This document shows positions 1 through 8,903 of a DNA stretch of 64,000 bases, in pieces. The stretch's first letter is position 1. Every line of letters begins with the position of its first letter. The stretch is from Asticcacaulis endophyticus (lineage in GTDB: Bacteria; Pseudomonadota; Alphaproteobacteria; Caulobacterales; Caulobacteraceae). The notes beneath the pieces are model-generated. The model had not been told where the DNA came from. It did no database searches and saw nothing but the letters and a program-made list of their open reading frames with translations. A program made the translations under genes and the position numbers. Where the stretch lies: assembly GCF_014652575.1 (NCBI RefSeq), contig NZ_BMZB01000003.1:124001-188000 (forward strand), read 5' to 3'.

Positions 1-1308
1 GAAGCGGTCAACGTGCGTATTACCGATGCGGCGCAGTTCGAGACGGCCCTGACGGAATTGCAGCGCCTGCCGCAGCCTTTGCCGAAAAATCCGTCTATTC
101 GCGATATCAATGTCGTCCGTGGGGATAATCAGACGATTTCCCTAAAGTTTACGACCGATGGTCGCCGCGCAGATGCGGCCTCAGCCGTGGATACCTCAAT
201 CGAAATCGTGCGCCGCCGGGTTGACAGTTTGGGCACTAAGGAACCGACAATCCTGCGTCAGGGTGCTAACCGTATCGTGGTTCAGGCGCCGGGCGAATCT
301 GATCCGGAGCAGCTTAAGCGCGTGATCGGTCAAACGGCTAAACTGACCTTCCAGATGGTCGATGAAACCATTTCGCCTGCGGATGCTCAGGCGGGGCGTG
401 TGCCGCCGGGCTCAGAGTTATTGGTGTCTGAAAATCCGGGTGAGCCTTATCTGGTCGTCAAAAAGCGCGTGCTGGTGTCCGGTGATAACCTGACCAGTGC
501 GTCGGTGGGCACGGATCAGTACAACCGTCCCGCCATTGACTTCCGCTTTGACGGGCAGGGCGCACGTAAGTTTGGTGATGCCACGGCTCAAAACATTGGT
601 AAGCGTTTTGCCATCATTCTGGACGGAAAGATTGTATCGGCTCCAACCATTCAGTCCGCCATCACCGGCGGTTCGGGGCAGATTACCGGCACCTTCTCCA
701 CCCAGGAAGCTTCCGAACTGGTCAATGTCCTGAAAGGTGGGGCGCTGCCCGCACCTCTTAAGGTCGAAGAACAAAAGACCGTCGGCGCTGAACTGGGGGC
801 CGATTCGGTTGCCAAGGGTCAGTTCTCAACTCTGATCGCGTTCATTTCGGTCGTGATCTTCATGATCCTGGCTTACGGCTTCCTGTTTGGCGGGATTTCG
901 GTGGCGGCCCTTTTGGTCAACCTGACCCTGCTGGTTGCGGGCATGTCGGTCACTCAGGCGACCCTGACCCTGCCGGGTATTGCGGGATTAATCCTGACAC
1001 TTGCCATGGCGGTGGACGCCAACGTGCTGATCTATGAGCGGATGCGTGATGAAGCGGCCGCCGGACGCAGCGTCATTGGTGCGCTCGACGCCGGGTTCTC
1101 GCGCGCGATTGAAACCATTCTGGACGCGAACATTACCACCCTTGGGGCGGCATTGATCATGTTTGCGTTCGGGGCCGGGCCGGTGCGCGGCTTTGCCTGG
1201 ACTTTGTCGCTGGGGGTAATCACCTCGGTGTTCTCGGCGGTGTTCGTAACGCAGATCCTGCTGGTGTGGTGGTATCGCACCGCCCGCCCCAAAAAACTTC
1301 CGATTTAA
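1..1308 (+). CDS. secD: Protein translocase subunit SecD (5' truncated by window)
   Basis: This is the C-terminal part of SecD, the inner-membrane partner of SecF that uses the proton gradient to help SecYEG export proteins. The reading frame is open from base 1, so the start lies upstream of the window. Visible are the periplasmic region with the LVNVLKGGALPAPL motif that precedes the membrane domain, and then the hydrophobic helices with the conserved AMAVDANVLIYERMRDE segment. It ends 18 bp before secF, which has its own ribosome site, so the two form the usual secDF operon. The identification is secure; only the N-terminus is missing. Confidence 0.97.
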   Translation, partial: EAVNVRITDAAQFETALTELQRLPQPLPKNPSIRDINVVRGDNQTISLKFTTDGRRADAASAVDTSIEIVRRRVDSLGTKEPTILRQGANRIVVQAPGESDPEQLKRVIGQTAKLTFQMVDETISPADAQAGRVPPGSELLVSENPGEPYLVVKKRVLVSGDNLTSASVGTDQYNRPAIDFRFDGQGARKFGDATAQNIGKRFAIILDGKIVSAPTIQSAITGGSGQITGTFSTQEASELVNVLKGGALPAPLKVEEQKTVGAELGADSVAKGQFSTLIAFISVVIFMILAYGFLFGGISVAALLVNLTLLVAGMSVTQATLTLPGIAGLILTLAMAVDANVLIYERMRDEAAAGRSVIGALDAGFSRAIETILDANITTLGAALIMFAFGAGPVRGFAWTLSLGVITSVFSAVFVTQILLVWWYRTARPKKLPI

Positions 1309-1326
1309 GCGCCAAGGAGTACATAC

Positions 1327-2307
1327 ATGGCTTGGCCACTTATTAAACTTTTGCCGGCAAAAACGAACTTCAGGTTCGTTGCCTTCTCGAAAATCGCGGC
1401 AATCATATCGGTTGTTGCGGTCATCGGGTCTATGGCCCTGACTCTGATCCCGTTTGAAGGCCCCTGCGGCGGCCTTAATTGCGGCGTCGATTTCAAGGGC
1501 GGGACCGTCCTTGAAATGAATCTGGGCGGCAAGTCTGTCGATCTCGGTAAACTGCGCGGTGCCCTAACCGGTGATGAGGGGCTGCATGATGTGCAGGTTC
1601 AGGGGGTCGGTGAAAACAACACCGCCGCCATGATCAGGTTTGAGACCCCCGAAGGTGGTAATCCGGCCCAGAAGGTTGAGGAAATCAAAACTCACCTGTC
1701 GGGTCAGTTTGAAGGGGCTCAATACACCCGTACCGAAGTCGTAGGCCCCAAAGTTTCCGGCGAATTGCTGACGGGGGGCGTTGTGGCCCTGTTTATGGCG
1801 ATCGGCCTGATGATGGTCTATATCTGGTTCCGGTTCGAATGGCAGTTTGGTCTTGGGGCGGCGATTGGCCTGCTGCACGACGTTATTCTGACATTCGGTC
1901 TGTTTGCCTTGTTCGATGATCTGGAATTTACCCTGACGGCGGTGGCGGCCATCCTGACTATCATTGGCTATTCGATGAACGATACCGTCGTCGTGTTTGA
2001 CCGTCTGCGGGAAAACCTGCGTAAATATAAAAAGCTGCCTTTGGGCGAGGTCATTGACCTGTCGATCAATGAAACCTTGTCACGCACGATCATCACCGGT
2101 GTGACGGCCATCATGGCCTTGCTGGGTCTGGCCATTCTGGGCGGTGAAGCCCTTTACAGCTTCTCGGTCGCCTTGATGTTCGGGATCATTATCGGCACCT
2201 ATTCGTCGATCTATGTGGCAGCACCCGTCATTCTGATTTGGGGCGTCAACCGCAATGATGCCGATGCTGAAATCGTCGATATGGGCGGTTTCAAAGGTAA
2301 GCGCTAA
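1327..2307 (+). CDS. secF: Protein translocase subunit SecF
   Basis: SecF is a 326-residue inner-membrane protein that works with SecD in the late stage of Sec export. The sequence shows the N-terminal transmembrane helix, the DFKGGTVLE motif of the SecD/F family, a periplasmic loop, and a C-terminal block of five helices with the signatures GLLHDVILTFGLF and GYSMNDTVVVFDRLRENL. The ATG at 1327 is preceded by AAGGAG at good distance. It follows secD by 18 bp and is followed by a strong hairpin terminator, so it closes the secDF transcription unit. Confidence 0.98.
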   Translation: MAWPLIKLLPAKTNFRFVAFSKIAAIISVVAVIGSMALTLIPFEGPCGGLNCGVDFKGGTVLEMNLGGKSVDLGKLRGALTGDEGLHDVQVQGVGENNTAAMIRFETPEGGNPAQKVEEIKTHLSGQFEGAQYTRTEVVGPKVSGELLTGGVVALFMAIGLMMVYIWFRFEWQFGLGAAIGLLHDVILTFGLFALFDDLEFTLTAVAAILTIIGYSMNDTVVVFDRLRENLRKYKKLPLGEVIDLSINETLSRTIITGVTAIMALLGLAILGGEALYSFSVALMFGIIIGTYSSIYVAAPVILIWGVNRNDADAEIVDMGGFKGKR

Positions 2308-2317
2308 TCCTTTTTAG

Positions 2318-2370
2318 AAACCTGTGGTCAGCTAGGGGCAAATTACCCTATGCTGACCACAGGTTTTTTA
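2318..2370 (+). terminator. Rho-independent terminator after secF
   Basis: A 15-bp perfect stem (2318-2332 with 2352-2366) carries a short inner TAGGG/CCCTA stem in its loop and is followed by a run of T. It sits 10 bp after the secF stop codon. The next gene starts only about 15 bp downstream, so the promoter of that gene must overlap the hairpin or some transcription must read through. Confidence 0.85.
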
Positions 2371-2383
2371 TTTGGATGGAACC

Positions 2384-2998
2384 ATGCTGAAAATTCTCAA
2401 TAATCTGACGGCGACCCTGATCTTCAGTATGGTGCTGGCGATCATTATGATCGTGGGCCTTGGCATGCATAGCGCGGGCGGTTTTGACCTGATCTTCCTT
2501 ATCGGGGTTTTACGCTGGCTGCATGTAATTTTCGGCATCATGTGGGTGGGGTTGCTCTACTATTTCAACTTTGTGCAGATGCGGGTCATGCCCGAAATTC
2601 CAGCCGAGATCAAACCGGCTGTGACGAAGTATATCGCTCCCGAAGCCCTGTTCTGGTTCCGCTATTCGGCGCTGTTTACCGTGATTGCCGGTTTGGGGCT
2701 GGCCTGGGCACGGGGCTATATTGCTGAGGCTTTGAGCTTTGGTTTTGCGGGTGGGTTTTACCCCGCCGATCTGCCGCTGGCCTTTATCGGGATTGGTATG
2801 TGGCTGGCCCTAATCATGTTCTTTAATGTCTGGCATGTGATCTGGCCAGCGCAGCGCATCGCGCTGGGCATCCGTGAGGCGACGCCGGAGGCAAAGGCCG
2901 CAGCGGCCTTAAAGGCCATGCGGTTTTCACGGATAAATGTGCTGCTGTCGTTGCCGATGCTGGCGGTCATGGCCATGTATCAGACCCTGTTTGGATAG
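2384..2998 (+). CDS. Urate-oxidase-N (PuuD-like) membrane protein
   Basis: This 204-residue integral membrane protein resembles the Urate_ox_N/PuuD membrane domain family. Support comes from the segments RWLHVIFGIMWVGLLYYFNF and FFNVWHVIWPAQR, where histidines lie in or next to predicted helices, as in heme-binding membrane domains. At least five hydrophobic segments are visible. The cytochrome c domain found at the C-terminus of full-length PuuD is absent, so a urate hydroxylase function should not be assumed. The ATG at 2384 follows GGATGGA; an in-frame TTG at 2372 is the alternative start. It is co-directional with the next gene, 11 bp away. Confidence 0.75.
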   Translation: MLKILNNLTATLIFSMVLAIIMIVGLGMHSAGGFDLIFLIGVLRWLHVIFGIMWVGLLYYFNFVQMRVMPEIPAEIKPAVTKYIAPEALFWFRYSALFTVIAGLGLAWARGYIAEALSFGFAGGFYPADLPLAFIGIGMWLALIMFFNVWHVIWPAQRIALGIREATPEAKAAAALKAMRFSRINVLLSLPMLAVMAMYQTLFG

Positions 2999-3009
2999 TT
3001 TTAGTCCTT

Positions 3010-3684
3010 ATGTCTGATGATGATCTGAGCTTAAAAAACGAAGACCTGCTGCTGTCTTCGGCCTTTATTGATGACGCCGTGAAACGCGCCGATATCCGTA
3101 CGATATATGCGTTTTTTGATGTGCTGCGTGAAGTGCCGGAGCGGGTGACGCAACCGCTTATGGGCGAAATTCGTCTGCGCTGGTGGTACGAGGCGGTTGA
3201 AGAAATCATGGCGGGTGCGCCCGTGCGCTATCACCCGTTAAGTGCGGCGCTGGAGGATATGTTCGGACGCTATGCCCTTGATGGGCAGATGCTGTTGGAT
3301 TTAATCGAAGGGCAGATGGTTCTGCTGGATAAACAGCCCCTAAGCCACAAAGACGCTCTGACGCTGGCGGATCGCAGCGAAGTTCTGCTGGCACGGATTG
3401 CCGCACAGGTGCTTGACCCAAATGTCGATGCGGCTGCCCTTGCTGAACCGGCCCACTATTATGCGCTGGCAAGGCTTCATGCCGGGCATATGATTGCACC
3501 GCCAGCCCCGCTGTTTAAGGCCCTGAGGGAAGAGGCTAAGGCTGCATTCCGGCAAGTTCCACCGTCTCTGGTGGCGTTAATGGCTCACGCGGCTTTGGCG
3601 AAAGCCTATGCCGCACAAAAGCACACCGGGCCGTTGATGCGCCGCTTTAAGGTTTTTTGGGCATTCCTGACGGCGCGGCTATAG
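3010..3684 (+). CDS. Squalene/phytoene synthase family protein
   Basis: This 224-residue protein belongs to the squalene/phytoene synthase-like (trans-IPPS) helical fold. It has the helix motif RTIYAFFDVLREVPERV, corresponding to the RxxYAFaRxxDdiaD region of true synthases, and the segment EIRLRWWYEAVEE. The aspartate-rich catalytic motifs are degenerate: the first D-rich motif reads DVLREVPE. It therefore more likely belongs to the short non-carotenogenic branch that includes the mitochondrial complex I assembly factor NDUFAF6 than to a pigment enzyme. Genes of this branch often lie near secDF in alphaproteobacteria. The 3' end overlaps the convergent lipoprotein gene by 38 bp. Confidence 0.75.
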   Translation: MSDDDLSLKNEDLLLSSAFIDDAVKRADIRTIYAFFDVLREVPERVTQPLMGEIRLRWWYEAVEEIMAGAPVRYHPLSAALEDMFGRYALDGQMLLDLIEGQMVLLDKQPLSHKDALTLADRSEVLLARIAAQVLDPNVDAAALAEPAHYYALARLHAGHMIAPPAPLFKALREEAKAAFRQVPPSLVALMAHAALAKAYAAQKHTGPLMRRFKVFWAFLTARL

Positions 3685-4363
3685 GCATTTGCGGCACAGC
3701 GTATGAGGCTCGCGCGACCGGATAGGCTTTCCAACCCCCGGCAATCAGGGTCTCAAAACCAATGCACTTGGGCATGATCTTGGTCGCACCGGTACGCGGC
3801 TTGCCAAAGGGCGCCGGTTGCTTGGCCATTGGGCGAGTCGGGTCGATAAACATCCAGTCGTCGGCCAGCCCATACCCCCGCTCACCGCCTGCGCGCACAG
3901 CATTATAGGCAATGCCAGCCTCGAAATCCGATACCCCGAACTTTTTCATAGCGCGGTAGAAAATATCGTCCGCTTCTTGGCGCTTACCCTTTTCGCCCAC
4001 CGTATAAAGCCAGTCGTGAATGATAGCCGCGCGTGCCGTCGGCCCCTGCGGATTGACCACGCCCTGGCCATACCAGGGAACCGAGGCGAAGTCGGTGACA
4101 TACCACTTGGGTACCACGATCACCTTGCCCGTCACCGTATCGCAGAATGGAAATTCGTCATTAAGAACAAACAGTTTGCGCCCCTGCTTGGTCATGTTGA
4201 ACAGCATGATCGGCTGGGGTGTCAGGGAACTGGGCGGCGGGGGCGGAGCGACGACTACGGGCACATATACCGTCGTCGTAATAGGCTCAGTGGTCGTCTT
4301 ACACCCTGCCAGCCACAAAGCTGCTAAACCTGCCACCCCAAGACAGATACGTGAAACCTTCAT
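3647..4363 (-). CDS. DUF1353 domain lipoprotein
   Basis: This protein of about 238 residues has an N-terminal lipoprotein signal with lipobox LAGC and a proline-rich linker. The DUF1353 domain follows, recognised from VPKWYVTDFASVPW, ARAAIIHDWLYTVG and ADDIFYRAMKKFGV. The HDWLY and TDFASVP motifs are hallmarks of this domain, which is also common in phage genomes; its biochemical role is unknown. The ATG at 4363 places the signal peptide correctly, and the upstream in-frame TTG at 4381 adds only six residues. It lies downstream of trmFO on the same strand with a 54-bp gap. The C-terminal 38 bp overlap the convergent synthase-like gene. Confidence 0.8.
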   Translation of the reverse strand: MKVSRICLGVAGLAALWLAGCKTTTEPITTTVYVPVVVAPPPPPSSLTPQPIMLFNMTKQGRKLFVLNDEFPFCDTVTGKVIVVPKWYVTDFASVPWYGQGVVNPQGPTARAAIIHDWLYTVGEKGKRQEADDIFYRAMKKFGVSDFEAGIAYNAVRAGGERGYGLADDWMFIDPTRPMAKQPAPFGKPRTGATKIMPKCIGFETLIAGGWKAYPVARASYAVPQMPIAAPSGMPKKP

Positions 4364-4417
4364 CCCCAATAACCCGCCCAATCACACGACTGAAACACAA
4401 ACACTATCGCGAAGCCT

Positions 4418-5860
4418 TTAGCCCGCAACCTTTTTAAACGATTCATCTAACCACGAATTAAGGTCATTTAATGCCCTTAAGCTCATCAGGCGTTTTTTCG
4501 CCCGTCCGCGCTCTTTCAACGGGATTTTCTGACCATTTTCATCAACTTTTGGCGCTTCCAGCGGCGGCAGCAGGCCGTAGTTAATGTTCATGGGTTGAAA
4601 CGTAGATTGGGATGCCCCCCCCTCTAAGTGCCCGCCAGTGATATGATTGATCAGGGCGCCCATGGCTGTGGTTTCTGGTGGGGCCATCATGTCCCGACCC
4701 AAACGATCGGCGGCGGCAAACCGTCCCGCGAGCAGGCCAATGGCTGAGGATTCGACATAGCCTTCGACGCCGGTAATCTGCCCGGCAAAACGAAGGGAAA
4801 TACCTTCATTGTTCAGAGATTTAAGCCGCAACTTCCTATCCAGAATCTTAGGTGACTGAATAAAGGTATTGCGATGCAAGCCTCCAAGCCGTGCAAACTG
4901 GGCATTCTGCAAACCGGGTATCAAACGAAACACATCGGCCTGAGCGCCGTGCTTCAGCTTGGTTTGAAATCCGACCATATTATAAAGCGTACCCAGGGCA
5001 TTATCCTGACGCAGTTGAACAATCGCATGAGCCTTTACCAGTGGGTCGCGCGGGTTGGTCAGGCCCACGGGTTTTAGCGGGCCATGACGCAGGGTTTCGC
5101 GGCCGCGCTCAGCCATGACTTCGATCGGCAGGCAGCCGTCAAAATAAGGGACGTGTTCCCAATCCTTGAAATCGGCCTTGGGACCGTCCAGCAACGCATC
5201 GATAAAGGCCTCATACTCAGCCTTGGTCATCGGGCAGTTGATATAGGCCGCCGCATCGCCGCCGGGGCCTTCTTTGTCATAGCGTGATTGGCGCCAGGCT
5301 ATGTCCATATTGATGCTTTCGGTGTGGACGATCGGGGCAATGGCGTCAAAAAAGCTTAGGTGGCCTTCGCCGCTTAACTCCAGAATCACGTCCGACAAGG
5401 ACTGCGACGTGAGTGGGCCGGTGGCGCAGATAATGCTGTCCCAGTCGGTGTTTTTAAGGCTGACGACCTCTTCGCGCACGACTGTGATGAGCGGGTGCGT
5501 GTGGATGGCTTGTGTCACGGCCTGAGCAAAGCCCTCGCGGTCGACGGCCAGCGCCCCGCCAGCAGGCACCTGATGCTTGTCGGCGCAGGCCATGATCAGG
5601 CTGTTCATACGCCGCATTTCTTCGTGCAGCAGGCCCACCGCATTGAATTGCCACTCATCCGAGCGAAATGAATTGGAACAGACCAACTCGGCCAGATCAT
5701 CGGTCTGGTGCGCGTCGGTCGTTATGGCGCGCCCGTCATTTGAAGGGGCTCCGCGCATCTCATGCAGAATGACCGGAACGCCTGAGTTTGCCAGTTGCCA
5801 CGAAGCTTCCGAACCGGCGAGGCCGCCGCCGATAACATGAACAGGTGAGATGTCGGTCAT
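4418..5860 (-). CDS. trmFO: tRNA (uracil-54-C5)-methyltransferase, folate/FAD dependent
   Basis: TrmFO makes ribothymidine at position 54 of tRNA using methylenetetrahydrofolate as the carbon donor and FADH2 as reductant. The 480-residue protein begins with the FAD-binding motif [16 protein letters not shown] and contains [12 protein letters not shown], which holds the conserved cysteine near residue 61. It also has [19 protein letters not shown] with the second conserved cysteine, and [10 protein letters not shown] near the end. GidA-family relatives are excluded by these TrmFO-specific blocks. The start at 5860 is the ATG immediately before the dinucleotide-binding strand. The upstream 214 bp is a divergent promoter region shared with a membrane protein gene. 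Confidence 0.96.
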   Translation of the reverse strand: MTDISPVHVIGGGLAGSEASWQLANSGVPVILHEMRGAPSNDGRAITTDAHQTDDLAELVCSNSFRSDEWQFNAVGLLHEEMRRMNSLIMACADKHQVPAGGALAVDREGFAQAVTQAIHTHPLITVVREEVVSLKNTDWDSIICATGPLTSQSLSDVILELSGEGHLSFFDAIAPIVHTESINMDIAWRQSRYDKEGPGGDAAAYINCPMTKAEYEAFIDALLDGPKADFKDWEHVPYFDGCLPIEVMAERGRETLRHGPLKPVGLTNPRDPLVKAHAIVQLRQDNALGTLYNMVGFQTKLKHGAQADVFRLIPGLQNAQFARLGGLHRNTFIQSPKILDRKLRLKSLNNEGISLRFAGQITGVEGYVESSAIGLLAGRFAAADRLGRDMMAPPETTAMGALINHITGGHLEGGASQSTFQPMNINYGLLPPLEAPKVDENGQKIPLKERGRAKKRLMSLRALNDLNSWLDESFKKVAG

Positions 5861-6074
5861 AATATATGCACTGAATGAATGTTGATCCGCCCCTTGGTGT
5901 GGCTCTATAGCCCGTGTTTTCAGGAATTGCGACCGGCTTTGATAAATATGCTTTTCAAGCGAATATGTTTGTCACAAAAAGCCGCTTGGTTTGTAGATGC
6001 GTGCCGACACTTGCCAGACGCAGACGGTCAGGTATGAGTGGTGGCAAGGTTGTGATTGGGGCGGGCAGTAATCC

Positions 6075-6863
6075 ATGACAGTGAAACCGGCTTTTTCGGT
6101 TATAGCGGCTTTGAAGGCGGCGTTCGGTTTTGTACCGACGGGCATAGCCAGAGCGTGGTTGTCGCTCGGCTTGCTGCTGATCGTGTTTGGCCTTTATCAA
6201 TCCGGTGCCGTGCCACAGGCGGCGCATCCGGTGCTGTTGCTGGCCTCGGTCGGGCTACAGTTTGCCGCGATCGGGGCGCTTTACCGCGTGGCCATTTTTG
6301 GAACCTATGCCCGCGCCGAAGGTCTTGGGTTTGGCGGGTTACAATTTGCCAGGACTGAGTGGCGTCTGATCGGTGCCACGCTTCTGGTCGGTTTGTTCTG
6401 GCTGATGGTGTTCATCACCTTAAGTCTTGTTCTGGCGGTGATCATGAGTGCGTCGGGAATGGGTACTGAAACCTATAATAGTCCCGCAGGGTTGTTTCAG
6501 GAGTTGAAAGGCGGGCAGGTTGCCGGGTTGGTGATCATGGCCCTGATCGTTCTAATCCTGTGTGTGCTGGGGGTATTGTCCTTAAAACTCAGCCTGTACC
6601 AGCCCGCAACGGTCGCTGGACGGCAGATGATTTCACTCAATGCTCTGAACTTATCATCGGGACAGGTGATCAAGCTGTTACTCGGCTATGGAGTAATCTG
6701 CCTTCCTCTCATTATTTTAGCCTACGGGCTTCAAGGGCTTGGCGACCATTGGTCGGGCCGGTTGATAGATGCAGCCATCGGGGTGTTGTTTGTCCTGCCG
6801 GTCACAGTCGGATTTTTATCGTCAGCCTATAAACAGATTATGGATTTGCGGGCTTCGCATTAA
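6075..6863 (+). CDS. Multi-spanning membrane protein, tandem family member 1
   Basis: This 262-residue hydrophobic protein has about six predicted helices. I do not recognise a functional domain. It is the first of three neighbouring genes that appear paralogous. Each has an N-terminal segment leading into helix 1, a YRxxxxxxxxR motif followed by a charged [FG].[DT]E.R segment, and a later [KR]L[SR]LS block before a GYxV-type helix. Here these read LYRVAIFGTYARAEG, FARTEWRLIG and SLKLSLYQPATVAGRQ. It is the most diverged of the three, with a shorter N-terminus and no clear NFxGSF box. A 61-bp gap to the next gene suggests one operon. Confidence 0.7.
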   Translation: MTVKPAFSVIAALKAAFGFVPTGIARAWLSLGLLLIVFGLYQSGAVPQAAHPVLLLASVGLQFAAIGALYRVAIFGTYARAEGLGFGGLQFARTEWRLIGATLLVGLFWLMVFITLSLVLAVIMSASGMGTETYNSPAGLFQELKGGQVAGLVIMALIVLILCVLGVLSLKLSLYQPATVAGRQMISLNALNLSSGQVIKLLLGYGVICLPLIILAYGLQGLGDHWSGRLIDAAIGVLFVLPVTVGFLSSAYKQIMDLRASH

Positions 6864-6924
6864 GGTGCGACCCGGTGTATAGAGTGCGCGTGCCCCATGC
6901 CGGGGCAGATGTAGGTGGACTGAA

Positions 6925-7848
6925 GTGGCGCTAACGCTTGATTTTGCATTCGAAGGCTTTCGTATTATCCGTGAGCGGCCCAAGCTGATCCTTTTCTGGG
7001 CACCGGTGCTGTTATTATCTCAGGTCATTTCGGCAGGCATACTCATCCTGATGGCCGGACCTGAATTCATGGCCATTATGGACATGTATAATAAGTTCGG
7101 CTTTGGCGTGGTCACAGACCATGCCGCCGAATATGCCAATCTGGCGCAAAAGGTGACGCCAGCGTTTGGTGCCGGTTTTCTGGTCTCAATGTTTTTTTCC
7201 GCTATCGTCCTGTGTGCGGTCTATCGCGCGGTTCTGGGTGTCGGCGATGATCGTTATGGCTACTTGAAATTCGGTAAGGATGAACTGCGTCAGATCGCGA
7301 TTTCGTTCCTGCTGCTGGTGTTTGCCTTTGTGGTGTCGATCGTCTTTACCATCGGATTGATCATTGTCGGTGGCATATTGGTAGCATTAACGCAGGCGAC
7401 CATGGGGGCGCCCGCGATTACCTTCGGTTTTGTCAGTGCGCTGGTGTCTGTTGCATTTTATTTGTGGCTGGTCATTCGTTTGTCGCTCGTGCCGGTACAA
7501 AGCTTCGATGAAAAGCGGTTGAATTTCCGCGGCAGTTTCAGATTGACCAAAGGGCATTTCTGGCAGCTTTTGTTGGGTTATGTCGTCACCATCATCATGA
7601 TTATGCTGGTGCAGATTTTGTGTGAAATCATCTTTGTGGCCCTGGCCGTACCGTTTCTGGGGCTCGATATGGGCGGCGCAGATATGCGTCAAACCTTTGA
7701 TCTGTCGCGCCTTGAAAGCCTGGCTAATCCGGTTGTCGCGGGGTACATGATCATGAGTGCTTTGCGGGCTCCGTTATTGTCGGCATTGCTGATCGGTGCG
7801 CAGGCCGCAGCCTACAAATCACTTAAACCAGCGCGAACAACCACCTGA
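6925..7848 (+). CDS. Multi-spanning membrane protein, tandem family member 2
   Basis: This is a 307-residue predicted six-helix inner-membrane protein of unknown function and the middle member of the tandem family. Shared motifs are FAFEGFRIIRERP at the N-terminus, VYRAVLGVGDDRYGYLKFG with KDELRQI, and VIRLSLVPVQSFDEKRLNF followed by RGSFRLTKGHFWQLLLGY. The RLSL...F..KR.NF.GSF.LT.GHFW signature is nearly identical in spacing to the third paralogue. The start is GTG at 6925, preceded by AGGTGG. No transporter or enzyme motif is visible. The family may be a Caulobacterales-specific envelope protein, which is inference. Confidence 0.72.
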   Translation: MALTLDFAFEGFRIIRERPKLILFWAPVLLLSQVISAGILILMAGPEFMAIMDMYNKFGFGVVTDHAAEYANLAQKVTPAFGAGFLVSMFFSAIVLCAVYRAVLGVGDDRYGYLKFGKDELRQIAISFLLLVFAFVVSIVFTIGLIIVGGILVALTQATMGAPAITFGFVSALVSVAFYLWLVIRLSLVPVQSFDEKRLNFRGSFRLTKGHFWQLLLGYVVTIIMIMLVQILCEIIFVALAVPFLGLDMGGADMRQTFDLSRLESLANPVVAGYMIMSALRAPLLSALLIGAQAAAYKSLKPARTTT

Positions 7849-7964
7849 CAACATTCTAAAAAAAATGACACGGAATTGGGGTATAGACGCGACAGACTGA
7901 CCCCGCCTGAGCAACATGCACGCAGGGTGGCGTAAGGTTCACCAGCGTGTGTAATGGGGGGCAT

Positions 7965-8903
7965 GTGCGTACGGAATTATCCGAAGAAATCGCGTTTGAT
8001 GGCCTTAGACTATTGCGCGACCGCCCCCTGACCGCCATGAAATGGCTTCTGGTGATGTTTGCGGGCTATGGCGTGGCCTATGGCTTTACCATGCTCGCGT
8101 TTGCGGAGCATTGGCTGGCCTTTTGGCAGGCCTTACGTAATGAGCCCCAACTCCTGTCAGGTTTGATTTATACCACGCTGATGGCCGTGAGCGTGTGTGG
8201 TATTCTGGTAGGCCTGACACATCTGATCGTTAAATGCGCTATCTATAGGGCGCAGATTGCTATCGAAAATCCCCGCGCCGCTACATTGAGCCTTGGGCCG
8301 GATGAGGTTCGGCTGGTGGTGTTTTATGTCCTTAAATTCCTGCTGATCATGGTTTTATCCGTGTCGCTGTTTCTGGTGGTGGCTGGGGTGGCCTGGCTTG
8401 CCAACACAGCTTTGGAACTGCACATAGGGCGTAATTTTGCGACCTATGGCATCATTATGCTGGCTCTGTTGCTACAGGCTTTGGGAGTAGTCTGGTTGAA
8501 ACTTCGGCTGTCCTTGGCATCTATGGATACCTTCTGTCAGCGCCGAATTAATTTTATAGGTTCGTTCCTGCTGACACGTCGATATATCTGGTCGATACTG
8601 GTCGTCTACATATTCACCTATGTACTGGTGCTGATCTGCGTGACCTCAGTGCATGCGATTTCGGCGATTGGTTTGAATATGTCGCTGATTGAGCAGTTTA
8701 AGTTTTTGAAGCAAGGGCTTGAAGTAAAAACTTTATTTGACCTAAAGCCTTTTCTACCATTCTTCATTGTCGTGTTGACGGTGACAGCGATTTCAGCCTT
8801 TTTACGTGAACTTATGATCGCGGCCGCCCAAAGTCGGCTGTTTCTGACTCTACGGGAACGGGCCCGCGAGGCGCGGCCGAAGCCGGAGGTCAGCCTGCAC
8901 TGA
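7965..8903 (+). CDS. Multi-spanning membrane protein, tandem family member 3
   Basis: This protein of about 312 residues has some six predicted helices and is the third tandem paralogue. Motifs matching member 2 are IAFDGLRLLRDRP, IYRAQIAIENPRAATLSLG with PDEVRLV, and KLRLSLASMDTFCQRRINF followed by IGSFLLTRRYIWSIL. Aligning the N-terminal motif with member 2 favours the GTG at 7965; an in-frame GTG at 7947 would add six residues and cannot be excluded. The 3' end overlaps the convergent carbonic anhydrase gene by 14 bp. The function is unknown. Confidence 0.72.
   Translation: MRTELSEEIAFDGLRLLRDRPLTAMKWLLVMFAGYGVAYGFTMLAFAEHWLAFWQALRNEPQLLSGLIYTTLMAVSVCGILVGLTHLIVKCAIYRAQIAIENPRAATLSLGPDEVRLVVFYVLKFLLIMVLSVSLFLVVAGVAWLANTALELHIGRNFATYGIIMLALLLQALGVVWLKLRLSLASMDTFCQRRINFIGSFLLTRRYIWSILVVYIFTYVLVLICVTSVHAISAIGLNMSLIEQFKFLKQGLEVKTLFDLKPFLPFFIVVLTVTAISAFLRELMIAAAQSRLFLTLRERAREARPKPEVSLH

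Noticed and set aside
5955-6227. Minus-strand open frame in the trmFO upstream region
   Set aside because: It overlaps the start of the first membrane-protein gene, is basic and low in complexity, and has no family similarity.
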